From contig NZ_FOCL01000002.1 in assembly GCF_900110105.1 (NCBI RefSeq), positions 372,001-436,000 on the forward strand: 64,000 bases of DNA. Direction: 5' to 3'. Made by a program: the position numbers and the translations under genes. This stretch comes from Mucilaginibacter gossypiicola. Lineage in GTDB: Bacteria > Bacteroidota > Bacteroidia > Sphingobacteriales > Sphingobacteriaceae. Positions 8,892-14,522 of the stretch are shown in pieces (positions within the stretch are counted from its first letter, which is position 1; each line of letters starts with the position of its first letter). A model generated the notes under the pieces. The model made no database searches. It was not told where the DNA came from and saw only the letters and a list, made by a program, of their open reading frames with translations.

Positions 8892-8922
8892 TCCTCCCCT
8901 TCGCTAATAGCAAAGGGGAGGA
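8892..8922 (-). promoter_or_regulatory. intercistronic stem-loop between the metal-binding protein gene and cusA
   Basis: TCCTCCCCTT (8892-8901) and AAGGGGAGGA (8913-8922) form a perfect 10-bp GC-rich stem with an 11-base loop. There is no T-run after it on the transcribed strand, so it is more likely an mRNA processing or stability element, or a partial attenuator, than a full terminator. It could set a higher level of the first gene than of the pump genes. Confidence 0.5.
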
Positions 8923-8928
8923 ATGATT

Positions 8929-9177
8929 TTACATCTTCATTTTTTCTGCGGGTTTCTTTTTGGCATCGGTCTTTTTAACCAAAGCCATACCGCATTTCGG
9001 ACATTTTCCAGGCTTGTTACTTAATACCTCCGGGTGCATCGTACAAGTGTATTGCACTTTAGCCGGTTTTAATTTTTTGGTGGTGTCGGAAGCCATTTTA
9101 CCGGTGTGCGTGTCAGCGGCAAAAACGGTCGCGGCAGAAAACAGCATGGCGATAGCCATCAGCGTTACTTTTTTCAT
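8929..9177 (-). CDS. small periplasmic heavy-metal-binding domain protein
   Basis: This is an 82-aa exported protein: a signal peptide (MKKVTLMAIAMLFSAATVFA), a Lys-rich linker and one heavy-metal-binding domain, YTCTMHPEVLSN then KPGKCPKCGMALVKK. The same fold, with the pattern Y-T-C-x-M-H-P and C-P-x-C-G-M, sits at the N-terminus of both CusB-like adaptors and of the multicopper oxidase in this window. I chose the ATG at 9177 because it gives a clean signal peptide; the frame is open 13 codons further. It is the first gene of the Cus operon and is probably a periplasmic metal chaperone feeding it, a role analogous to CusF although the domain is unrelated. That role is inferred. Confidence 0.85.
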   Translation of the reverse strand: MKKVTLMAIAMLFSAATVFAADTHTGKMASDTTKKLKPAKVQYTCTMHPEVLSNKPGKCPKCGMALVKKTDAKKKPAEKMKM

Positions 9178-9301
9178 GTTTTTTAAAAATTGAAAATGGA
9201 TAAATAGCATAGGCAAAGCCTGTGCGTGAATTATAAATTAAGATGGATTACAAGGGAGTTACAGCCGGGTACAGAAACGCAGGGCCATAGGAATTGCAGG
9301 A

Positions 9302-9685
9302 TCAGATCCTGTAAGTACAGTTAAGGGTATAAACGGGTGTATCGGAATGTCCAGGGGGAGCATTGCCGTTATACGTGATCTTCGGTTGTAACTGCGTTAA
9401 AGCAAGTTCGCAATACGGCGTTATAAATGACGGGATAACCGCAAGTACTGGATGATCCAAAGCCGCAATGGCTGCACTAAAATGACTATCCTTTACCTTG
9501 AAACTTTGCTTTTCGTGCTTGCAGCAATTATCCTTATCACCTGAATCTTTGGTATTATTGTCCGGCATGGCGTAGGTCAGAGTAACTGAAGCCAGTTTAC
9601 CACAGCAATAAAAACGGTTTATCCCGATACCCACACAGGATAAAAGATAAATAGCCGTTAATAAGATGAGGGTAGTACGTTTCAC
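9302..9685 (-). CDS. HYC_CC_PP-like small exported protein
   Basis: This 127-aa protein has an N-terminal signal or anchor helix (LILLTAIYLLSCVGI). The conserved layout of the Bacteroidetes HYC_CC_PP group follows: an aromatic-Cys pair (RFYCCGKL), a Cys pair inside a charged segment (KDNCCKHEK), and a C-terminal Pro pair (APPGHSD). The function of the group is not established, but Cys pairs plus location among copper genes suggest metal binding in the periplasm. The start codon is GTG at 9685. It is a distant relative of three other proteins in this window (18953-19363, 21658-22077, 25244-25717). Confidence 0.7.
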   Translation of the reverse strand: MKRTTLILLTAIYLLSCVGIGINRFYCCGKLASVTLTYAMPDNNTKDSGDKDNCCKHEKQSFKVKDSHFSAAIAALDHPVLAVIPSFITPYCELALTQLQPKITYNGNAPPGHSDTPVYTLNCTYRI

Positions 9686-9732
9686 AAACCGAAGATAATA
9701 AAATTATACGTTCTGAAGGACAATTTAGTTTC

Positions 9733-9758
9733 AAAGCCGCCCCATACGAGGCGGCTTT
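9733..9758. terminator. GC-rich hairpin between small Cys-rich genes
   Basis: AAAGCCGCC and GGCGGCTTT pair perfectly around an 8-base loop, 10 bases after the stop of the downstream-facing Cys-rich gene at 9768. T-tracts on both sides are short, so it is a moderate terminator candidate. Confidence 0.5.
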
Positions 9759-9767
9759 AATTTGACA

Positions 9768-9962
9768 TTATAGTTTACATATAGTCTTGCAAACATCGGA
9801 TTCCTTACAAGTCTTGCTGCAATAATCTTTGCAGTTCGGCCCGCAGTTTTTAGCACAAGTTGTACAGTGGTTCATTTTGCTGTTGCAGCAAGGGGTATTG
9901 GCATAAGTTATTGATATAGCGGATAACAACATCATCATAGTGATGAAAAGAAACTTTTTCAT
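9768..9962 (-). CDS. small exported cysteine-rich protein (10 Cys in 64 aa)
   Basis: A signal peptide (MKKFLFITMMMLLSAISITY) is followed by a 44-residue mature peptide with ten cysteines spaced as CC, CxxC, CxxxC, CxxxC, CxxxC and CxxxC (TPCCNSKMNHC, CAKNCGPNC, CKDYCSKTC, CKTIC). This composition resembles metallothioneins or other soft-metal chelators, but I recognise no family. The open frame runs 42 codons upstream into the next gene; I chose the ATG at 9962 for its signal peptide. It lies 73 bp downstream of another Cys-rich gene in the same orientation and is probably co-transcribed with it. A periplasmic Cu, Ag or Hg buffer is the most economical guess. Confidence 0.65.
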   Translation of the reverse strand: MKKFLFITMMMLLSAISITYANTPCCNSKMNHCTTCAKNCGPNCKDYCSKTCKESDVCKTICKL

Positions 9963-10035
9963 GATCTTGAATTTTAAGATTAATAATAAATTGAATAATA
10001 CGGCCATAGACCGGCCGAAAAAACGAAATGAATTA

Positions 10036-10365
10036 TTAAGCTTTTGGAGGGTTCCAGCCATTGCCATGATAGTCGGATAGGTCACCAACTAAAAAAGGGT
10101 AAGCTGGTTGTTGTTGAAGATCAACAACCGCAGGCGAAAATGATGACGGCTGAACAACGATAAAACTGCAAGTTCCGCAATTGACCATTGCATCACAATT
10201 TCCTTTGGCGCAATCGCCGGCAGATTTTTGTTTTTGCTGTTTACAGCAATCCTGATGCATTTTTTGTTTACAACACCTTGCTGCTCCATACTGAATACCG
10301 GCTATCCCCGAAAAGGAGGATAACAGCAGCAAATTCAGTATAAGGAAAACAGCGAAATATTTCAT
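10036..10365 (-). CDS. small exported cysteine-rich protein
   Basis: This 109-aa protein starts with a signal peptide (MKYFAVFLILNLLLLSSFSG). A Cys/Lys/Gln-rich centre follows with nine Cys (ARCCKQKMHQDCCKQQ, GDCAKGNCDAM, NCGTC), then a Pro-rich tail ending in GNGWNPPKA, an ending I have seen in other small Bacteroidetes exported proteins. It is the first gene of a minus-strand pair, divergent from the ArsR-MerTP cassette. The conserved 17-bp box (10431-10447) lies 66-82 bp upstream of its start. A role in metal sequestration is inferred from cysteine content and context only. Confidence 0.6.
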   Translation of the reverse strand: MKYFAVFLILNLLLLSSFSGIAGIQYGAARCCKQKMHQDCCKQQKQKSAGDCAKGNCDAMVNCGTCSFIVVQPSSFSPAVVDLQQQPAYPFLVGDLSDYHGNGWNPPKA

Positions 10366-10430
10366 ATTGTTATTAAACTGCGTATTGTCGAATTTATTAT
10401 ACTGCTAATATACCGGCAATCTTTTAGAGC

Positions 10431-10447
10431 GATTTATATAATTCCGT
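10431..10447 (-). promoter_or_regulatory. shared copper-island box, copy 1
   Basis: GATTTATATAATTCCGT on the plus strand, upstream of the minus-strand Cys-rich gene that starts at 10365. The identical 17-mer occurs at 19397-19413 and a 15/17 match at 28358-28374, each upstream of a metal-island gene. A binding site for a metal-responsive regulator is inferred. Confidence 0.55.
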
Positions 10448-10488
10448 TAAAAATTTACAGCCTATTGTATCAGTTTAATTTTACTTAA

Positions 10489-10523
10489 TTGTATTTAAGT
10501 AACTGCTTAAATACTTATCTTTG
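10489..10523 (+). promoter_or_regulatory. promoter with embedded 9-bp inverted repeat, operator of the ArsR-type gene
   Basis: GTATTTAAG (10491-10499) and CTTAAATAC (10506-10514) are perfect inverted arms with a 6-bp spacer. They lie between a TTG (10489-10491) and a TATCTTTG (10516-10523) that fits the Bacteroidetes -7 consensus TAnnTTTG. A repressor on this dyad would block the promoter, the usual layout for ArsR/SmtB autoregulation. The transcript would start about ten bases before the ATG at 10539. Confidence 0.65.
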
Positions 10524-10538
10524 GATAATATAACCTTT

Positions 10539-10907
10539 ATGAGTGCATGTAAGCGGATTTTTGCCGACAGCGGGCAAATCAATAATTGCCGAAAAGTGAT
10601 CAAAGATAATCAGCGATTTTTTGCTGACTTGTCCCGGATTGTAGCTTTAGCCGGGAATGAAGTCCGTTTGAAGATACTTTTTCTTTTAGATGAGGAACGA
10701 GAATTATGCCCGTGTGACCTGAGCGACATACTGGAAATGACAATCCCGGCAATATCCCAGCACCTCCGAAAGTTAAAGGACGGCGGTGTTATACAATCGC
10801 GGAAGACTGGCCAAACGATATTCTATTCGGTTTGTACCGTCCAATTGCCACTGCTTAAACTGTTTTTTAGTATGATCAGCGGCTCACCAATGGAAATAAA
10901 CGCATGA
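10539..10907 (+). CDS. ArsR/SmtB-family metal-sensing repressor
   Basis: This 122-aa winged-helix repressor has the metal-site helix ELCPCDLSDIL (compare ELCVCDL of ArsR/CadC) and the recognition helix TIPAISQHLRKLKDGGVIQS, followed by a wing (RKTGQTIFYSV). An extra N-terminal Cys (NNCRKVI) may complete a thiolate site for Hg(II), Cd(II) or Pb(II), as in CadC. I use the ATG at 10539, not the TTG at 10521, because the TTG lies inside the promoter element. It overlaps merTP by 4 bp (ATGA), so the pair is translationally coupled. In Bacteroidetes, ArsR-type rather than MerR-type regulators often control mer genes. The operator is visible upstream. Confidence 0.88.
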   Translation: MSACKRIFADSGQINNCRKVIKDNQRFFADLSRIVALAGNEVRLKILFLLDEERELCPCDLSDILEMTIPAISQHLRKLKDGGVIQSRKTGQTIFYSVCTVQLPLLKLFFSMISGSPMEINA

Positions 10908-11509
10908 AAGCAATTAATCAAAAAAGTTGGATCGGTGGCATCGTGGCGGCTATGGCCGCATCACTTTGTTGCATTGCCCCTTTACTTGCAATCTTTGGCG
11001 GGATAGGCGGGGCGGCGACTTACTTTAGCTGGATCGAACCTTTCCGGCCCTATATCATAGGATTAACGGTGCTGATTTTTGCCGTGGCCTGGTACCAACA
11101 ATTCAGCGTGGTCCTTCAAGATAAAAAAGATTGCTGCGTTCCCGCAAGGCGTTCCTTCTGGCAATCCAAAAAATTCCTGTTGATCGTTACCATGCTTTCA
11201 GGTTTATTAATCGCTTTCCCCTCGTATTCTTCTTTGTTTTACAAGTCAGCACCACGATCAACTGCTATCATCATTCCGCAAAGCAACCTCAAATCTATCA
11301 TGCTGCGTATTAAAGGAATGGGCTGCGCTGATTGCACCAAACATATCGATGGCATACTAATGAGGCTTAACGGGGTGGCGTCGTCCAATACCTCGTTTGA
11401 AAAAGCACAAACCATTGTTCGTTTTAATCCGGCTAAGACAAACACCGACAGTATCAAACATAAAATAAAAGAAATAGGCTACGAGCCCATATTAGTAAAA
11501 AACAATTAA
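10904..11509 (+). CDS. merT: mercuric transport protein MerTP (MerT fused to MerP-like domain)
   Basis: This 201-aa inner-membrane protein joins a MerT-like part and a MerP-like HMA domain. The first helix carries the vicinal Cys pair LCC (22-23), and a cytoplasmic loop holds a second pair, KDCCVP (77-78), as in MerT. After a third helix (about 90-106) there is an HMA domain with GMGCADC (Cys141/Cys144). Such fusions import Hg(II) for delivery to mercuric reductase MerA. No merA is present in this window, so the role may be import to an unlinked reductase, sensing, or transport of another thiophilic metal. It is coupled to the ArsR-type gene upstream and followed six bases later by a small Cys-rich gene. 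Confidence 0.88.
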   Translation: MKAINQKSWIGGIVAAMAASLCCIAPLLAIFGGIGGAATYFSWIEPFRPYIIGLTVLIFAVAWYQQFSVVLQDKKDCCVPARRSFWQSKKFLLIVTMLSGLLIAFPSYSSLFYKSAPRSTAIIIPQSNLKSIMLRIKGMGCADCTKHIDGILMRLNGVASSNTSFEKAQTIVRFNPAKTNTDSIKHKIKEIGYEPILVKNN

Positions 11510-11514
11510 CCCTT

Positions 11515-11730
11515 ATGTCAACCATGATCCTGCTTCATTCTGTCATTACCTGCCCGAGTTGCGGTTTTAAAAAAGAAGAAGAAATGCCGACAGATGCCTG
11601 TCAATATTTTTATGAATGCGAAAGCTGTAAGGCCCGCTTAAAGCCCCTGGCAGGTCATTGTTGTGTGTTTTGTAGCTATGGCTCCGTTAAATGCCCGCCT
11701 ATCCAGCAAGGCACATCCTGTTGCGGGTAG
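11515..11730 (+). CDS. GDCCVxC-domain small cysteine-rich protein
   Basis: This 71-aa protein has two CxxC knuckles (TCPSCGF, ECESCKA) and the signature GHCCVFCSYG, a variant of GDCCVxC with His for Asp. It ends in GTSCCG. Members of this family are often encoded beside MerT-like transporters. The pattern suggests a zinc-ribbon fold or a soft-metal relay between MerTP and a cytosolic target, but the function is not established. It starts 6 bp after merTP and closes the three-gene plus-strand cassette. Confidence 0.8.
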   Translation: MSTMILLHSVITCPSCGFKKEEEMPTDACQYFYECESCKARLKPLAGHCCVFCSYGSVKCPPIQQGTSCCG

Positions 11731-11734
11731 CCAA

Positions 11735-12154
11735 CTAACTGATAACTTCAAAAAAAGTAATCAAGTTACCATATAGATCCAAAACAGGAAAGTCACGGTG
11801 CCCCCAAGGCTGCTCTTCTATGACAGTATTAGAATTATAAATAACACCTGAAGCTTTATACTCCTGATAGAGTTCGTCTATTCCTCTTACTTCAATACGG
11901 CAACTGGCGGTTCCAGCTAAAAAACTTTCAGCTCCACTTACAATCGGTCGGAATATCCACCATAACCGAAACTTCCAGCGCTTGTCACATGCTTGCCAAA
12001 GATGGATCTCAATATCGTCCCGAACTACTATCGCAAATTCCTTCTCTTGGTGGCGTGCCTTAAAGCGCATCTTGTCTTCATAAAATTGCACAGCTTTTCT
12101 TATATCTACGGCAGGAAAAGTGGGAATGGCATTTTTGAAGTTGATCATAAACAT
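11735..12154 (-). CDS. VOC-superfamily protein, bleomycin-resistance (Ble)-like
   Basis: This 139-aa protein of the glyoxalase/bleomycin-resistance fold shows the paired beta-alpha-beta pattern: AIPTFPAVDIRKAVQFYEDK, then IEIHLWQACD and, near the C-terminus, DFPVLDLYGNLITFFE. Ble proteins bind bleomycin-type drugs (often with Cu or Zn) as dimers without catalysis. Whether this one confers resistance cannot be read from the sequence. It is convergent with the mer-like cassette (4 bp apart) and unlike the metal genes in composition, so it may be an independent passenger. An ATG two codons later (12148) is an alternative start. Confidence 0.78.
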   Translation of the reverse strand: MFMINFKNAIPTFPAVDIRKAVQFYEDKMRFKARHQEKEFAIVVRDDIEIHLWQACDKRWKFRLWWIFRPIVSGAESFLAGTASCRIEVRGIDELYQEYKASGVIYNSNTVIEEQPWGHRDFPVLDLYGNLITFFEVIS

Positions 12155-12207
12155 CGGAGCTGTTTTAATTTATAAATATCTTCCTGGCCAGTTATCGTAA
12201 GCTTTAA

Positions 12208-12333
12208 ACGGATTCGGCATTGAACCGTGTTGCTTTTGAACTTGGTGAGCGCATAAAAGTAATTGATTTACAGAGCAATCAGCAAGAAGACAAACTGCCG
12301 TTCATAAGATTAGCACTTATAAATCGAAGTTAA
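12208..12333 (+). pseudogene. possible C-terminal remnant of a lost gene
   Basis: In the 269-base gap between the Ble-like gene and copB, one plus-strand frame reads 41 codons without an initiation codon. It starts right after a stop (12205-12207), contains ALNRVAFELGERIKVIDLQS and ends LALINRS-stop at 12333. It looks protein-like rather than random. I do not recognise it; it may be the tail of a gene deleted when the island was assembled. Confidence 0.25.
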
Positions 12334-12423
12334 GTATTTTCAGTTTAGGCTAAAATTAAGTTCTCTATCAATGTCGCTGAATCGCCATGTTTTATAACCT
12401 GACACCACATTAGTAGAAAGCAA

Positions 12424-14511
12424 TCATCCGGTTTTTACTTTGAGCATAGCAGCATTAATTGCTACAACCACCGTGCTAACTGTCATTAATACTGCACCTG
12501 CCGCAGGGCTTAATACTATGCCCTGGTTATATAATACGCCTGCCGCCAATGGCAGCGCAACGACATTATATCCGGTTGCCCAAGCCAGGTTTTGGATCAT
12601 CTTACGATAAGTTGCCTTGCCAAACAAGATTAAACTAACGATATCTTTAGGATTGCTGTTCACCAAAACAATCCCGGCTGTTTCTGCTGCTATGTCACTT
12701 CCCGAACCAACTGCAATACCGATGTCTGCCTGGGCCAGTGCAGGAGCATCATTTACCCCGTCGCCGGTCATGGCTACAAACTCGCCTTTGCTTTGCAGTT
12801 CTTTAATTTTCTCTAATTTTTGATGCGGTAATACTTCGGCTATAAAACTATCCATACCCAAAGTTTTGCTTACACTGGCGGCTACTTTGTTGTTGTCACC
12901 CGTAAGCAGGATAGATTTGATGTTTTCAGCATTTAAGGTCTTAATAGCCTCTGCCGATTCCGGGCGTATCTCATCTGACAGTGAAATATATCCCGCCAAT
13001 TTCTTATCAATTAGCACAAACACAACTGTTTCCGTGTCATTGGCCGCAAAGCCATCCGGCAGGGCTAATTTATTTTCTTTTAAATAACCGGGGCTAACCA
13101 CCATTAACTTTTTGCCATCTACGGTGGCTTGAACCCCCTGGCCGGTGATGGCCTTAAAGTTTTCGGCTGGCGGAATGTCTAATTTCAGGTCTTTCACTTT
13201 TAGCAGGATACCTGTAGCAATAGGGTGTTCTGATTTTTGTTCTAATGCCGATGCTAAACGTACCAGTTCATTTTCTTTGATGGTTTTATCTAACGATACT
13301 ATTTTAGATACTTCAAACTTACCTACGGTTAGTGTCCCCGTTTTATCAAATACAATGGTGGTGATCTTCCTTGCGTTCTCAAATGCCGTCCGGTTTTTGA
13401 TCAACAAGCCATGTTTGGCCGATAAGGCAGTTGACTTAGCTACCACAAGAGGCACAGCCAAACCCAAAGCATGGGGGCAGCAAATAACAATTACCGTTAC
13501 CATTCTTTCCATCGCGAACGCCAAACTTTGCCCTGTTAAGTACCAGTACAGAAAAGTACCTATACCTGTAACCAATGCGATCAGGGTTAACCATTTTGCC
13601 GCAGTATCGGCCAATAGCTGCGTTTGAGATTTTGACTTTTGCGCATCGTCTACCAGTTTGACTACCTGCGACAAATAGGAATCTTTGGCTGCGTGAGATA
13701 CCGTTACTTTAAATGAACCATTTCCATTGATTGAACCCGCGATCACTTTATCGCCTTTCACTTTTTGAACGGGCTTGGATTCACCGGTTAACATGGATTC
13801 ATTCAAATAGCTTTCACCATCCAGAATAATCCCGTCTGCGGCCACTTTTTCTCCCGGTTTTACCAAAATTACATCGTTCTCTTTTAACGTATCTGTTTTT
13901 ACATCATGTACTTTGTTACCCATGACCATGTGCGCATCTGCGGGCATCAACTGAACCAATAACTCCAGTTCATTTGAGGCACCCATGACTGACCGCATTT
14001 CTATCCAATGCCCTAAGAGCATGATCAGGATCAGGGTAGCCAGTTCCCAAAAGAAATCCATACCCTTCAGTCCGAACACCGTAGCTGCGCTATAGGCATA
14101 GGCAACGGTGATCGCAAAACCGATCAAAGTCATCATGCCGGGATTTTTAGCCTTCATTTCGCTCATCCAGCCGCTTAAAAATGGCCAGCCGCCATAAACA
14201 AATACGACAGATGCTAAAGCAAAAAGCAGGTACGATGAACCGGCAAAATTAATATCCAGGTGCAGCCATTGCTGAATTTGCATAGACAGCAGCATAACCG
14301 GAAGTGTCAGTACGAGCACCACGTAAAAACGCTTTTTAAAATCAGCGATCATCATGCTATGGTGATCATGCTCCGACATACCCATATGCCCGTCACTGCC
14401 ATGGTTCATTTTACTATGATCTATAGTTTCAGCTTTAGCCTTGGGTCCTGGTTGTTTTATAGCTGGGATTTTATGCGCTCCCATAGTGTGATGATCGTGT
14501 TGATTTTTCAT
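12424..14511 (-). CDS. copB: copper-exporting P1B-type ATPase, CopB class (CPH motif)
   Basis: This 695-aa P-type ATPase pumps copper or silver out of the cytosol. It has a His/Met-rich N-terminus in place of an HMA domain (HDHHTMGAH, HGSDGHMGMSEHDHH), eight predicted TM helices, the actuator motif TGES (242-245), the transmembrane metal motif CPH (345-347), the phosphorylation motif DKTGT (389-393), the SEHP loop and MTGDGVNDAPAL. CPH plus a His-rich N-terminus defines the CopB (P1B-3) class, while the CopA at 26051 has CPC. It starts 11 bp after the multicopper-oxidase gene, so it sits in the same operon and would supply copper to the periplasmic oxidase. Confidence 0.95.
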   Translation of the reverse strand: MKNQHDHHTMGAHKIPAIKQPGPKAKAETIDHSKMNHGSDGHMGMSEHDHHSMMIADFKKRFYVVLVLTLPVMLLSMQIQQWLHLDINFAGSSYLLFALASVVFVYGGWPFLSGWMSEMKAKNPGMMTLIGFAITVAYAYSAATVFGLKGMDFFWELATLILIMLLGHWIEMRSVMGASNELELLVQLMPADAHMVMGNKVHDVKTDTLKENDVILVKPGEKVAADGIILDGESYLNESMLTGESKPVQKVKGDKVIAGSINGNGSFKVTVSHAAKDSYLSQVVKLVDDAQKSKSQTQLLADTAAKWLTLIALVTGIGTFLYWYLTGQSLAFAMERMVTVIVICCPHALGLAVPLVVAKSTALSAKHGLLIKNRTAFENARKITTIVFDKTGTLTVGKFEVSKIVSLDKTIKENELVRLASALEQKSEHPIATGILLKVKDLKLDIPPAENFKAITGQGVQATVDGKKLMVVSPGYLKENKLALPDGFAANDTETVVFVLIDKKLAGYISLSDEIRPESAEAIKTLNAENIKSILLTGDNNKVAASVSKTLGMDSFIAEVLPHQKLEKIKELQSKGEFVAMTGDGVNDAPALAQADIGIAVGSGSDIAAETAGIVLVNSNPKDIVSLILFGKATYRKMIQNLAWATGYNVVALPLAAGVLYNQGIVLSPAAGAVLMTVSTVVVAINAAMLKVKTG

Positions 14512-14522
14512 AGCTGTAAAAT

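Noticed and set aside
9296..9311. CAGGAT-CAG-ATCCTG palindrome as an operator
   Set aside because: It overlaps the 3' end of the gene at 9302 and is short; coding constraint can explain it.
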